Assembly: GCA_905480645.1 (NCBI GenBank)
Contig: CAJQRC010000037.1
Location: 1 to 64,000 of the forward strand
Direction of reading: 5' to 3'
DNA from: an uncultured Tateyamaria sp.
Lineage (GTDB): Bacteria > Pseudomonadota > Alphaproteobacteria > Rhodobacterales > Rhodobacteraceae
DNA: 64,000 nt
Position numbers and translations under genes: made by a program. The notes under the pieces were generated by a model. The model saw only the letters and a list, made by a program, of their open reading frames with translations. It did no database searches and was not told the DNA's origin. Of the stretch, positions 26,920-36,129 are shown piece by piece. The first letter of the stretch is position 1. Every line of letters begins with the position of its first letter.

Positions 26920-28023
26920 ATGAATGAGGTTGGGATCGGTATCCTTGGTGGCGGCTACATGGGTAAAGCGCATGCAGTTGGCATGTCAGCCGTAGGTGCG
27001 GTATTCAATACTAGCTTACGTCCAAAGCTTGAAATGGTGTGTGCTAGGTCTAAAGAAAGCGCAGAGCGGTATCGATCTCAATTTGGATTTTCACGTGCTA
27101 CTGCCGATTGGCAGACTTTAGTTACAAATCCGAAAGTTGATGCGATAATAATAGCGACACCTCAGGAGACCCATCGAGTAATTGCAGAGGCAGCTTTTGC
27201 GTTGGGTAAGCATGTCTTTTGTGAAAAGCCGTTGGGCGCATCGCTTGAAGACAGTAGGGCTATGGTAGCTGCAGCTGAAAAAAGCGGATGCGTAAATATG
27301 GTGGGATTCAACTATATAAGAACGCCGGCAAGCCAGTTTGCGCGTGATTTGATCGCCTCCGGTACGATTGGAGATATCACTTGGTTTAGAGGAGAGCATA
27401 CTGAAGATTTTCTTGCTGATCCGCAGTCTCCTGTAAGTTGGCGGACTACTGGAATGGCGAATGGAACATTAGGAGATTTAGCACCCCATATGATCAATGG
27501 CGCGCTTGCATTGATTGGGCCAATTCATAGGTTAAATGCTGATGTGCAAACGGTGCATGCCGCTCGTCCTGGTGGTACAGTTACCAATGACGACCACGCG
27601 CAAATGATGTGTCGGTTCGAAAATGGCGCAATGGGACAAATGTATTTCAGCCGTATTTCAAGTGGTCGTAAAATGGGCTATGCTTATGAAATTACTGGAA
27701 CAAAAGGTGCGCTTCGTTTTGATCAAGAAGACCAAAATGCACTGTGGCTGTATCGGATGGAAGGGCCAGAATCCAAACGTGGCTTTACTAAAATTCTTAC
27801 AGGCCCTGCACACCCTGATTATGAACCCTTCTGTCAAGGCCCTGGTCACGGTACTGGGTATCAGGATCAGATTATAATTGAGGCGAAAGATTTTTTGACT
27901 GCAATTGCATTGAATAAATCAATTTGGCCAACATTCCGTGATGGTATGGAAGTCAGCAAAGTCGTTGCATGTGCCCTCGCATCAGCAACTTCAAAGACTT
28001 GGCAAGATGTAGCGAATTTTTAA
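26920..28023 (+). CDS. Gfo/Idh/MocA-family oxidoreductase, inositol cluster
   Basis: 367 residues. NAD(P)-binding motif GILGGGYMGKAHA near the N-terminus and the catalytic-Lys motif FCEKPLGAS near residue 110. The C-terminal half (LGDLAPHMINGALALIGPIHR) fits the larger Gfo/Idh/MocA enzymes acting on inositols or inositol-like sugars. It opens the rightward operon with iolE and a second dehydrogenase, so it probably oxidises an inositol isomer (myo, scyllo or chiro) or an inositol glycoside. I chose ATG 26920, behind GGA and after the operator; the frame runs back to 26821, but that would put the operator inside the gene. Confidence 0.8.
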   Translation: MNEVGIGILGGGYMGKAHAVGMSAVGAVFNTSLRPKLEMVCARSKESAERYRSQFGFSRATADWQTLVTNPKVDAIIIATPQETHRVIAEAAFALGKHVFCEKPLGASLEDSRAMVAAAEKSGCVNMVGFNYIRTPASQFARDLIASGTIGDITWFRGEHTEDFLADPQSPVSWRTTGMANGTLGDLAPHMINGALALIGPIHRLNADVQTVHAARPGGTVTNDDHAQMMCRFENGAMGQMYFSRISSGRKMGYAYEITGTKGALRFDQEDQNALWLYRMEGPESKRGFTKILTGPAHPDYEPFCQGPGHGTGYQDQIIIEAKDFLTAIALNKSIWPTFRDGMEVSKVVACALASATSKTWQDVANF

Positions 28024-28042
28024 AACGGAAAGTTAAATTATA

Positions 28043-28933
28043 ATGACTATAAAGATCGGTAATGCGCCCTGTTCATGGGGTATTGAGTTTCCTAGCGATC
28101 CTTCTTATCCACGCTGGTGGTCCGTTTTGGACCAGTGTGCTGATGCAGGATATAAGGGGATTGAGCTTGGCCCTATTGGCTATATGCCTGAAGATCCTGC
28201 AATCTTATCTCCAGCTTTGGCCGAACGAAATCTTGAAATGATTGGCGGAGTAGTTTTCCGAGCGTTCCATGACAAAGAAATGTGGGATGATGTAATGGAT
28301 GCTAGTACGCGCACTTGCAAAGCACTAACGGCGCATGGCGCACAACATCTTGTTTTAATTGATAGTATTTCTGCAAGACGCGCGCCAACTGCGGGTCGCG
28401 TAAAAGAAGCCGAGCAAATGGAAAAGGCCGAATGGATTGCTTACCGCGATCGAATTTCTACAGTGGCTAAAATGGGAGTTGAAGAATATGGCCTAACCGT
28501 AGGCATCCATGCCCATGCCGGTGGATTTATGGACTTTGAGCCTGAGCTTGAGCGTTTACTGTCTGAAATAGACGAAAATATTCTGAAAATTTGTTTTGAT
28601 ACAGGCCACCATAGTTATGCTGGTTTTGACCCATTGAGCTTCTTAGATCGTTATCTATCGCGTATTTCGTACATTCACTTTAAAGATATTAACCCAGTAG
28701 TGAAGGCTCACGTCATTAACAATCGAACTGATTTTTACAAGGCTTGTGGGCAGGGTATCTTCTGTAATCTTGGGCAGGGAGACGTGAATTTTCCAGAAAT
28801 TCGCAAACGCTTGATTGAAAAGAATTTTGACGGCTGGTGTACTGTTGAACAAGACTGTGACCCCTCTATGAAGGGAACATCGTTCGAGGATGCTTTGGCG
28901 AACCGTAAATATCTTCAGTCTATTGGCTTTTAG
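28043..28933 (+). CDS. iolE: Inosose dehydratase-like sugar phosphate isomerase/epimerase (IolE-like)
   Basis: 296-residue TIM-barrel protein of the xylose-isomerase-like (AP endonuclease 2) family. It opens with KIGNAPCSWGIEFPSDPSYPRW, characteristic of IolE, and contains metal-site regions LTVGIHAHAGGFMDFEPELE, CFDTGHHSYAGFDP and ISYIHFKDINP. IolE dehydrates 2-keto-myo-inositol to the diketone used by IolD, the one step missing from the leftward operon. It lies 19 bases after one dehydrogenase gene and 10 before the next. Confidence 0.85.
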   Translation: MTIKIGNAPCSWGIEFPSDPSYPRWWSVLDQCADAGYKGIELGPIGYMPEDPAILSPALAERNLEMIGGVVFRAFHDKEMWDDVMDASTRTCKALTAHGAQHLVLIDSISARRAPTAGRVKEAEQMEKAEWIAYRDRISTVAKMGVEEYGLTVGIHAHAGGFMDFEPELERLLSEIDENILKICFDTGHHSYAGFDPLSFLDRYLSRISYIHFKDINPVVKAHVINNRTDFYKACGQGIFCNLGQGDVNFPEIRKRLIEKNFDGWCTVEQDCDPSMKGTSFEDALANRKYLQSIGF

Positions 28934-28943
28934 GAATTTTTAG

Positions 28944-30080
28944 ATGGCAAAATTAAAGTGGGGTATGGTTGGTGGTGGTGAAGGTAGCCAAATTGGGCCA
29001 GCGCATCGTCTAGGCTCACAAGCAGATGGTTTATTTCAATTCACTGCTGGAGCGTTAGACCATAGGGCAGAAGTGGGGCGCGAATACGCAATACGTCTTG
29101 GTTTGGATAAAGATAGGGCGTATGGAAGTTGGCAAGAGATGCTTGCAGGAGAAAAGTGTCGTGATGATCGAATTGATTTAGTTACTATAGCAACTCCAAA
29201 TTCAACTCATTTTGAGATAACGAAGGCCTTTCTGGAGGCTGGAATTAATGTGCTCTGTGAAAAGCCCATGACAATGACTGTAGACGAAGGAGAGCAAATC
29301 GTTCGGGTGGTGAATTCAACAGGTAAAATTTGTGCAGTAAATTACTGTTACTCAGCTTATCCAATGGTTCGCCAAGCTCGTGCAATGGTGCGTGCTGGCG
29401 AAATTGGTAAGGTACGCCTTGTAGTGTCCAATTTCAGCCATGGCCATCATGGTGATGCTATGGATGCTGATAACCCTCGGGTACGCTGGCGGTATGATCC
29501 TGCGATGGCTGGCATATCAGGGCAGTTTGCAGACTGCGGTATACATGCTCTGCACATGGCCAGTTTTCTTAGTAATGATCAAGTTGAAACTCTAAGTGCT
29601 GATTTTGTTTCCACCATTCCAAGCCGTAAATTAGAAGATGATGCGATGGTTAACTTTCGCATGGAGGGTGGAGCGGTAGGTAGGCTTTGGACATCCTCGG
29701 TGGCCATTGGTCGGCAGCATGGTTTTGATATACAGGTGTTTGGCGAAACAGGTGGTTTGAGGTGGGCTTCAGAGCAACCAAATCAATTGGTTTTCACACC
29801 TGTTAGTGGACGCACTCAGATTATTGAAAAGGGTGAAAATGGTTTGCATGCTGATGCCACGCGGCTGTCACGAGTATCTATAGCGCACCCTGAAGGTTTC
29901 CCGCTTGCGGTAGCTAATATTTATTGCGATTTAGCTGATTCAATTAAAGGCAAAACTCGCGATGGACTGCCGGACGCTTCTGATGGGGTCCGCTCAATTG
30001 CAGCGATTTATGCAGCTGTGGCATCAGCTAAGGAAAATGGTGCATGGATTGATGCGCGCCCACCAATTTTTGTAAAATAA
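28944..30080 (+). CDS. Second Gfo/Idh/MocA-family oxidoreductase, inositol cluster
   Basis: 378 residues. The N-terminus reads KWGMVGGGEGSQIGPAHR, the variant nucleotide-binding loop of the long Gfo/Idh/MocA subgroup. The catalytic-Lys motif is LCEKPMTMT near 113, followed by SGQFADCGIHALHMASFLS with the conserved Asp/His pair. Such enzymes in inositol loci often handle scyllo-inositol or keto-inositol interconversion; the actual substrate cannot be told. It closes the rightward operon. With iolG this makes three paralogous dehydrogenases in the cluster. Confidence 0.8.
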   Translation: MAKLKWGMVGGGEGSQIGPAHRLGSQADGLFQFTAGALDHRAEVGREYAIRLGLDKDRAYGSWQEMLAGEKCRDDRIDLVTIATPNSTHFEITKAFLEAGINVLCEKPMTMTVDEGEQIVRVVNSTGKICAVNYCYSAYPMVRQARAMVRAGEIGKVRLVVSNFSHGHHGDAMDADNPRVRWRYDPAMAGISGQFADCGIHALHMASFLSNDQVETLSADFVSTIPSRKLEDDAMVNFRMEGGAVGRLWTSSVAIGRQHGFDIQVFGETGGLRWASEQPNQLVFTPVSGRTQIIEKGENGLHADATRLSRVSIAHPEGFPLAVANIYCDLADSIKGKTRDGLPDASDGVRSIAAIYAAVASAKENGAWIDARPPIFVK

Positions 30081-30217
30081 AACGCTACTTTTGATCATAG
30101 ATATGTTGAGTTTTTTACGATCATGTTCCAATCCGCTTGCACATGGCGTTTACCCTTAATAGAAGAGCGCGAATTTAAAATCGCTCCGCAGGGGGCTAAA
30201 ACCCTATAGGAGCTCAC

Positions 30218-31549
30218 ATGCAGGTCACTGAGACACTTAAAGAAGGTCTGAAACGCGGTTACGCTATCACTGTGACCGCGGCAGAATTAGATGCCAAAGT
30301 TAACGAGAAGTTGGTGGAAGCACAGCCAGAAGTTGAGATGAAAGGTTTTCGAAAAGGCAAAGTGCCAATGGCCCTTTTGAAAAAACAGTACGGTCAACGT
30401 TTGATGGGTGAAGCGATGCAGGAAAGCATCGATGGTGCTATGTCCGATCACTTTGACACCTCTGGTGACCGTCCGGCTATGCAACCGGACGTAAAAATGA
30501 CTAATGATGATTGGAAAGAGGGTGATGACGTTGCCGTGAATCTTTCTTATGAAGCATTACCCGACGTTCCAGAACTTGATATGTCAAAGCTGTCCTTGGA
30601 ACGATTGGTAGTAAAAGCAGACGATGCTGCAATCGACGAAACACTCGCATCACTTGCTGAAAATGCTCAGGATTTTAAAGGCCGAAAAAAAGGCTCCAAA
30701 GCTAAGAATGGTGATCAAGTTGTGATCGACTTTACTGGCAAAGTAGACGGAGAGGCTTTTGAAGGGGGTACCGCGGAGGATTATCCTTTAGTTTTAGGCT
30801 CAAATTCATTTATTCCTGGCTTTGAAGAGCAACTGATTGGAGGAAAAGCTGATGAGGAAAAAACAGTAAAAGTGTCTTTTCCTTCTGATTATCAGGCGGA
30901 GCACTTGGCTGGAAAAGAAGCTCTTTTCGATTGCACTATCAAAGAGGTGAAAGAACCTGTTGCAGCTAAAATAAATGATGATTTAGCAACTAAATACGGT
31001 GCGGATGATCTCGCATCTTTAAAGTCCCGTATTGGTGAACAACTAGAGGGTGAGTATGCAGGCGCCGCCCGCGCTATAATGAAACGATCTCTTCTGGATC
31101 AGTTGGACACTGCTGTAAGTTTTGAATTGCCACCTTCACTTGTTGAGGCAGAGGCAAAGCAAATTGCAGACCAACTATGGCACGAAGAAAATCCAGATGT
31201 TAAAGATCACGACCATCCAGATATTGAGATCACTGATGAACATAATGAATTAGCCGAACGTCGCGTTCGCTTGGGTCTACTGCTGGCGGAGATAGGCCAA
31301 AAGGCGGAAGTGGAAATTACAGACGCCGAAATGAGTCAAGCGATTATGGCTCAGGCGCGCCAGTACCCGGGTCAGGAGAAGCAGTTCTTTGAATTTGTTC
31401 AAAAGAACCAACAAATGCAACAGCAACTGCGTGCACCCTTGTTCGAGGACAAGGTTGTGGACCATATAGTTGAAAAATCGAACGTATCTGATAAAAGTGT
31501 TAGTAAAGATGATCTCCAAAAAGCGGTTGAGGCTCTCGAAGACGAATAA
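30218..31549 (+). CDS. tig: Trigger factor, ribosome-associated chaperone
   Basis: 443 residues, normal length. The N-terminal ribosome-docking motif GFRKGKVP is at residues 42-49. An FKBP-type peptidyl-prolyl isomerase domain covers about 150-240 ([21 protein letters not shown]), and a helical C-terminal chaperone domain follows. It holds nascent chains at the ribosome exit. The start has TAGGAG about 7 bases upstream. It is a single-gene unit ended by a hairpin at 31570. Confidence 0.96.
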   Translation: MQVTETLKEGLKRGYAITVTAAELDAKVNEKLVEAQPEVEMKGFRKGKVPMALLKKQYGQRLMGEAMQESIDGAMSDHFDTSGDRPAMQPDVKMTNDDWKEGDDVAVNLSYEALPDVPELDMSKLSLERLVVKADDAAIDETLASLAENAQDFKGRKKGSKAKNGDQVVIDFTGKVDGEAFEGGTAEDYPLVLGSNSFIPGFEEQLIGGKADEEKTVKVSFPSDYQAEHLAGKEALFDCTIKEVKEPVAAKINDDLATKYGADDLASLKSRIGEQLEGEYAGAARAIMKRSLLDQLDTAVSFELPPSLVEAEAKQIADQLWHEENPDVKDHDHPDIEITDEHNELAERRVRLGLLLAEIGQKAEVEITDAEMSQAIMAQARQYPGQEKQFFEFVQKNQQMQQQLRAPLFEDKVVDHIVEKSNVSDKSVSKDDLQKAVEALEDE

Positions 31550-31569
31550 ATGAAATTTATGTTTAGTTC

Positions 31570-31597
31570 TTGGACTAGTTCAAACTGGCTAGTCCAA
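31570..31597 (+). terminator. Terminator hairpin after tig
   Basis: Nine-base perfect arms (TTGGACTAG and CTAGTCCAA) with a 10-base loop, followed by TTT. It lies 20 bases after the tig stop and between convergent genes, so it may serve both strands. Confidence 0.7.
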
Positions 31598-31633
31598 TTT
31601 CGTTAGCCATTGCATCGAAAGAAATATTTGCAA

Positions 31634-32176
31634 TTAAAATTTAGACAATTCTTTTAATGTGTATGATTTTTGTAATTTAATATCTGGGTCGTCTACATAA
31701 GCAGGGTCTGCTATCAGGCAGCCCACTCCGCAAAGCTCTCTAGCAATACGTGCGTGGGCATCGACATACCAAAGCCTTCCACCTGGAGTTGCAATATATC
31801 CGTCGGTATTATCCTCGATGTCAGTTCTCATATCATCAAATGACGGAATTTCAGTAAAATATGCTAAATCTGCGGCACCGTGTGTATGGTAAGATGCAAT
31901 CACGTGCATTTTTTGCCATTCTGGCGAGGGTGGTAGGCAGGAATCGGAATTGCCCATACGCGGAGTTGTGGCAATAAGCTGCCCGTTACTTCCTACCCCT
32001 ATCAACCCACAATATTCACTTTTAGAATTAATAGAACTCGCTTGAATTCGATTGAATAAGTTAGAAACGAATGTAATTTCATTAGAAGTCTGTGGAACAA
32101 AGCGGTCCTTCATTTCCAGTGTTTGTAGGTTTGGAGAACAAGCTATGAGTGTAAAACAAAGGATAAGTGAGCGCAT
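31634..32176 (-). CDS. DUF4329-like lipoprotein with JAMM-like residue pattern
   Basis: 180 residues. The first 13 residues form a lipoprotein signal (LIAC, lipid-acceptor Cys13), so the protein should be anchored in the envelope. I relate it to DUF4329 by the EYCGLIGVGSNGQLIATTP start and VIASYHTHG. The arrangement Glu54...His97-x-His99...Ser112-x2-Asp115 resembles the metal site of JAMM/Mov34 peptidases (Glu, H-x-H, S-x2-D), with a spacer slightly longer than in classic JAMM (11 residues where 7 are usual). A zinc-dependent peptidase or a catalytically dead relative is possible; the function is unknown. It is a monocistronic gene convergent with tig. Confidence 0.7.
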   Translation of the reverse strand: MRSLILCFTLIACSPNLQTLEMKDRFVPQTSNEITFVSNLFNRIQASSINSKSEYCGLIGVGSNGQLIATTPRMGNSDSCLPPSPEWQKMHVIASYHTHGAADLAYFTEIPSFDDMRTDIEDNTDGYIATPGGRLWYVDAHARIARELCGVGCLIADPAYVDDPDIKLQKSYTLKELSKF

Positions 32177-32345
32177 GGTTGATAATTATTCTGTCATAAG
32201 GCTGTTCAGCGCTTTAAGTAACTAAGTGAGCTCTAAATTACAAATATCCAACTAACTTTTTCTTAGTTAATAGGTTGGAGCAACTTTAAGACAGCCTATA
32301 AAGTAAGTTGGGCAGCGAAACACGGGAACAATTACATTTTGGTAC

Positions 32346-32378
32346 GAAACAGGCCACAACTGAAGCACAGCCTGTTTC
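32346..32378 (-). terminator. Hairpin downstream of rplI
   Basis: Perfect 9-base arms (GAAACAGGC and GCCTGTTTC) with a 15-base loop, about 20 bases beyond the rplI stop on the leftward strand. No long U-run follows, so termination strength is uncertain. Confidence 0.5.
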
Positions 32379-32396
32379 TATGGTTATAAATCATCG

Positions 32397-33026
32397 TCAG
32401 GTCTGTGGCTGCTCTTCATTTTCAGGAAGAACATCCTCTACCGTTTCCGCCAAGTCATTGTCTTCCGATGCCGCAGCGCCTATGTCGTCAAACAGTTCGG
32501 CAATCTCAAAGTCTGCTGCTGCTTCTTCTTCAGCGGCCAGTTCCTGTATAGACTTACCGGAAGCTTGTAATTCTGCTTCTTCAGGTGATCTGGCGACATT
32601 AAGTTGAATAGTGACGTCAACCTCGGGGTGAAGAACGACATGGATATCATGCACGCCCAGTTCTTTAATAGGCAGCCTGATGACAATTTGCTTGCGATCG
32701 ATGGTAAATCCATTTTCAGCAGCGGCTTCTGACGCATCACGAGGTGTGACAGATCCATACAGGTTGCCCCCATCTGAAGCTTGCCGAATGATTACAAATT
32801 TTTGTCCATCAAGTTTGGCACCCATTGCCTCTGCTTCTTTGCGAGTCTCTAGGTTTTGCGCTTCAAGATGTACTTTTTGGGCTTCAAAAGAGGCTACATT
32901 TTCTTTTGAAGCGCTGAGCGCTTTTTTCTGTGGCAGTAAGAAATTGCGAGCGTAGCCGGATTTGACGTCTACGACATCACCCATTTGACCTAATTTCGCA
33001 ACTCGTTGGAGAAGTATTACTTGCAT
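32397..33026 (-). CDS. rplI: 50S ribosomal protein L9 (bL9) with acidic C-terminal extension
   Basis: 209 residues. The N-terminal rRNA-binding domain is textbook ([36 protein letters not shown]), followed by the long helix and the C-terminal domain ending near residue 150. Beyond that is a roughly 50-residue tail that is almost entirely acidic and Ala-rich ([16 protein letters not shown] and onward); E. coli L9 has 149 residues and no such tail. It is the third gene of the rpsF-rpsR-rplI operon, 12 bases after rpsR. Confidence 0.96.
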   Translation of the reverse strand: MQVILLQRVAKLGQMGDVVDVKSGYARNFLLPQKKALSASKENVASFEAQKVHLEAQNLETRKEAEAMGAKLDGQKFVIIRQASDGGNLYGSVTPRDASEAAAENGFTIDRKQIVIRLPIKELGVHDIHVVLHPEVDVTIQLNVARSPEEAELQASGKSIQELAAEEEAAADFEIAELFDDIGAAASEDNDLAETVEDVLPENEEQPQT

Positions 33027-33038
33027 TTAAAAAACTCC

Positions 33039-33266
33039 TTACTTCACAGCGTATGGCAACAGGGCAAGGAACCGGGCGCGTTTTATGGCGCGTGCCAGCT
33101 CACGTTGCTTTTTTGCTGAAACTGCTGTGATTCGGGATGGTACAATTTTGCCTCGCTCGGATATGTAACGTTGCAGCAGGCGAGTGTCCTTGTAATCAAT
33201 TGCAGGTGCATTTTCACCTGAGAAAGGACAAACTTTACGCCGCCGGAAAAATGGTTTTGTGGCCAT
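33039..33266 (-). CDS. rpsR: 30S ribosomal protein S18 (bS18)
   Basis: 75 residues with the family pattern [24 protein letters not shown] and the basic C-terminus [14 protein letters not shown]. It binds the small-subunit platform together with S6, whose gene lies 21 bases upstream. Standard length. Confidence 0.97.
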   Translation of the reverse strand: MATKPFFRRRKVCPFSGENAPAIDYKDTRLLQRYISERGKIVPSRITAVSAKKQRELARAIKRARFLALLPYAVK

Positions 33267-33287
33267 GATTAAGCTCCTATATCAAGA

Positions 33288-33650
33288 TCAACGGCGTTCG
33301 CGGCGTTCGCCACGGTCACTGCGTTCATCACGTTTTTGCATCTGAACCGATGGTCCCTCCGCGTGTTTGTCTACTTTGATTGTCAGCACGCGCATGACGT
33401 CTTCGTGTAAACGCATCAGGCGCTCCATTTCCTGGATTGCTGGTGCGGGAGCATCTGTGCGTAAAAAGGCGTAGTGGCCTTTTCTGTTTTTGTTGATCTT
33501 GTAGGCCATGGTTTTAACGCCCCAATACTCATTTTCAACGAGTGTTCCGCCATTGTCGGCGAGGACGGTACCAAAATGTTCGATGAGTCCTTCAGCCTGT
33601 GTGTTAGACAGGTCCTGACGAGAAATCATCACATGCTCATATAGCGGCAT
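33288..33650 (-). CDS. rpsF: 30S ribosomal protein S6 (bS6)
   Basis: 120 residues: MPLYEHVMISRQDLSNTQ at the start, the WGVKTMAYKINKNRKGHYAFL core strand, and a basic Arg-rich tail after residue 100 (RDERSDRGERRERR). It is the first gene of the leftward ribosomal operon. It forms the S6:S18 heterodimer on the 30S platform. The promoter should lie in the 250-base divergent gap shared with fabD. Confidence 0.97.
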   Translation of the reverse strand: MPLYEHVMISRQDLSNTQAEGLIEHFGTVLADNGGTLVENEYWGVKTMAYKINKNRKGHYAFLRTDAPAPAIQEMERLMRLHEDVMRVLTIKVDKHAEGPSVQMQKRDERSDRGERRERR

Positions 33651-33902
33651 GGACTTGTTCCACTTCTATCAAGGCGCATTTCATAGACCGGTCCATTTAT
33701 GTCCTGCGGATGGTCACGAGAGACTGCGCGGTAAAAGGATTAGCAGGATAGATGGCGTATACACGGGTGAGCGTTGAGAGCAATAGCTAAGCTGCACCTC
33801 CAGATTGCAATCTAAAAAGGACGACTACTTTTATTCGTCATCTTGCTTGAGTGAGATAGGCGCTTTACACGTTGTGATAATATCAAATCAAAAGGATCAC
33901 GC

Positions 33903-34835
33903 ATGAGCTTGGCATTAGTATTTCCAGGGCAAGGGGCGCAAACTGTTGGCATGGGGCGTGATTTGGCTGAATCCTACCCATCGGCGCGGGCTATTTTTGA
34001 TGAGGTAGACGACGCTCTAGATGAACACCTGAGCGCATTAATTTGGGGGGGTGATCTAGAAACCTTGACCCTTACCCAGAATGCACAGCCTGCGCTTATG
34101 GCTACATCGTTAGCCGCATTGAGCGCGTTGCAATCTGAAGGGTTGAGCTTGGAAAGCATTTCTTTTGTTGCTGGCCACTCTTTAGGAGAATATTCGGCTC
34201 ATTGTGCAGCGGGCACACTGTCTATTGCTGATACCGCTCGATTGCTGCGTATTCGCGGCAAGGCGATGCAAGAAGCGGTGCCGGTCGGCCATGGTGCAAT
34301 GGCAGCTTTATTGGGCTTGAATTTCGAAACTGTAATTGAAGTGGCTCATGAAGCTGCGCAAGGTGAAGTATGTCAGGCGGCTAATGATAATGACCCGGGG
34401 CAGGTCGTAGTTTCAGGTCACAAGGCAGCCGTTGAAAGGGCAATTAAGATAGCAGATCGCAGGGGGGCTAAGCGTGCTGTGATGCTGCCCGTTTCTGCCC
34501 CATTTCATTGCGCTTTAATGGAGCCTGCAGCAAGCATTATGGCGAATGCTTTGAGTTCTGTTAAAATGGCAAACCCTGAAGTAAGCATCGTTCCAAATGT
34601 GAATGCTGAGGGTTGTATCAGTCCCGCTGTTTTGAAAAAATTGTTAGTGCAGCAGGTCACAAGCCCGGTACGGTGGCGAGAAAGCATTATGTGGATGACG
34701 GAGCAAGGGGTAACTGAAATATGGGAGGTAGGTGCGGGTAAAGCGTTGTCGGGAATGGTTAGGAGAATAGATAAAACAATCTCGACGCGTGCAATCGGCA
34801 GTTCTAATGATGTTGAGGCTGCTCTCAGCGTATAG
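33903..34835 (+). CDS. fabD: Malonyl-CoA:ACP transacylase
   Basis: 310 residues, standard length. N-terminal VFPGQGAQTVGMG, the nucleophile motif GHSLGEYSAH (Ser93) and the catalytic His in SAPFHCALM near residue 201 are all present. It charges ACP with malonate for chain elongation. It starts the rightward fabD-fabG-acpP-fabF-mltG block, divergent from rpsF. AAAGGA lies about 7 bases upstream of the ATG. Confidence 0.96.
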   Translation: MSLALVFPGQGAQTVGMGRDLAESYPSARAIFDEVDDALDEHLSALIWGGDLETLTLTQNAQPALMATSLAALSALQSEGLSLESISFVAGHSLGEYSAHCAAGTLSIADTARLLRIRGKAMQEAVPVGHGAMAALLGLNFETVIEVAHEAAQGEVCQAANDNDPGQVVVSGHKAAVERAIKIADRRGAKRAVMLPVSAPFHCALMEPAASIMANALSSVKMANPEVSIVPNVNAEGCISPAVLKKLLVQQVTSPVRWRESIMWMTEQGVTEIWEVGAGKALSGMVRRIDKTISTRAIGSSNDVEAALSV

Positions 34836-34929
34836 ATAATGCTCGTCTATTCGGTTTAGAGCGCGACTGCGTGCTCAAAATACATTATTTAGGGATTTGA
34901 TTAAAAAATACTATATCGAGGATGTTATA

Positions 34930-35667
34930 ATGTTTGATTTGAGCGAAAAATCGGCTCTAATTACTGGAGCTTCAGGTGGTATTGGAGCAGAAGTGGCGCG
35001 TGTTCTACATAGTGCAGGTGCTAAAGTCGGAATAAGCGGCACACGAATAGAACCACTGCAGGCTTTGGCTGACGAACTTGGTGACAGGTCTTTTGTGTTG
35101 CCATGCAATCTAAGTGACATGCAAGCAGTTGAGGAGTTGCCAAAACAGGCAGTTGAGGCAATGGGTTCTGTTGACATTTTAATTAATAACGCAGGCATCA
35201 CAAAAGATAATCTTTTTATGCGCATGTCAGATGATGACTGGCAGTCAGTTTTAGACATTAATCTGACAGCAACTTTTAAGCTCTGCAAAGGTGCGATACG
35301 AGGCATGATGAAGGCCCGTTGGGGGCGTATTGTTAACGTAAGTTCCATTGTTGGGGCAACAGGAAATCCAGGACAATCCAACTACGCAGCTTCTAAGGCA
35401 GGTATGATTGGCATGTCCAAAAGCTTAGCTTACGAGGTTTCAGGGCGTGGCATTACTGTTAATGTGGTGGCACCCGGCTTTATCTCTACGGCGATGACTG
35501 ACAAGTTGAACGACGATCAAAAAAATTCACTATTAGAGCAGATTCCTGTAGGCCGGATGGGAGAGGCTCACGAAATTGCGACTGCTATACTCTATCTTTC
35601 CAGCCGTGAGGCTGCCTATGTGACTGGAGCAACCTTGCACGTAAATGGTGGCATGGCTATGATATAG
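34930..35667 (+). CDS. fabG: 3-oxoacyl-ACP reductase
   Basis: 245-residue short-chain dehydrogenase. The cofactor motif TGASGGIG is near residue 13, NNAG near 86, and the catalytic Ser...Tyr-x3-Lys (SSIVGATG...SNYAASKAG) at about 138-155. It reduces 3-oxoacyl-ACP with NADPH. I chose the ATG at 34930 (MFDLSEKSALITG) because GAGG lies about 8 bases upstream; the frame opens 33 bases earlier with no family similarity. Confidence 0.96.
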   Translation: MFDLSEKSALITGASGGIGAEVARVLHSAGAKVGISGTRIEPLQALADELGDRSFVLPCNLSDMQAVEELPKQAVEAMGSVDILINNAGITKDNLFMRMSDDDWQSVLDINLTATFKLCKGAIRGMMKARWGRIVNVSSIVGATGNPGQSNYAASKAGMIGMSKSLAYEVSGRGITVNVVAPGFISTAMTDKLNDDQKNSLLEQIPVGRMGEAHEIATAILYLSSREAAYVTGATLHVNGGMAMI

Positions 35668-35783
35668 ATGCTGTTAAGATTGTATCTGCATGTGGTCTTG
35701 CGATCCGTATTGGATATGCTATAGGCGAAAAATAATTTTGCTTTAGATCGTAAAGCCAGTGGCTTCCGCTCTAAAGCTTCACC

Positions 35784-35851
35784 GCCCCGAGGGGGCAAGA
35801 CCTGAGCCCTTTTTTAAAAGGGACACCACTTGGGGGCGTCACATTTGCCCC
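35784..35851 (+). promoter_or_regulatory. Structured leader with three hairpins upstream of acpP
   Basis: Three inverted repeats in 70 bases: GCCCC-GAG-GGGGC (35784-35796), CCCTTTT-TT-AAAAGGG (35807-35822) and GGGGC-N9-GCCCC (35833-35851). The first and third can also pair with each other (GCCCC with GGGGC), giving alternative folds. They end 20 bases before the acpP start, close to its GAGGA ribosome-binding site. They may set the high acpP expression level or attenuate read-through from fabG. Confidence 0.5.
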
Positions 35852-35871
35852 GGTATAATGAGGACAGTTAA

Positions 35872-36105
35872 ATGAGCGACATCGCGGAACGCGTGCAAAA
35901 GATCGTGGTAGAACATCTTGGAGTTGAGGAAGCAAAAGTGACGGAGAGTGCATCGTTTATCGACGATCTTGGTGCGGATAGCTTGGACACCGTTGAGCTT
36001 GTCATGGCTTTCGAAGAAGAGTTTGGTATCGAAATTCCTGACGATGCAGCAGAAACAATCCAAACATTTGGCGATGCAGTTGGCTTCATTTCGAAAGCAT
36101 CTTAA
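35872..36105 (+). CDS. acpP: Acyl carrier protein
   Basis: 77-residue acidic protein with the phosphopantetheine attachment motif GADSLD (Ser37). It carries acyl intermediates through fatty acid synthesis. GAGGA is 7 bases upstream of the ATG. The gene is followed by a strong terminator, so acpP ends its own transcript although fabF lies downstream. Confidence 0.98.
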   Translation: MSDIAERVQKIVVEHLGVEEAKVTESASFIDDLGADSLDTVELVMAFEEEFGIEIPDDAAETIQTFGDAVGFISKAS

Positions 36106-36129
36106 CTTTTTATCTGTCAATTACAGTTA

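Noticed and set aside
35854-35859. TATAAT just upstream of acpP, resembling a perfect -10 box
   Set aside because: It is only about 12 bases before the start codon and overlaps the edge of the ribosome-binding site, leaving no room for a leader. It is more likely part of the translation start region.
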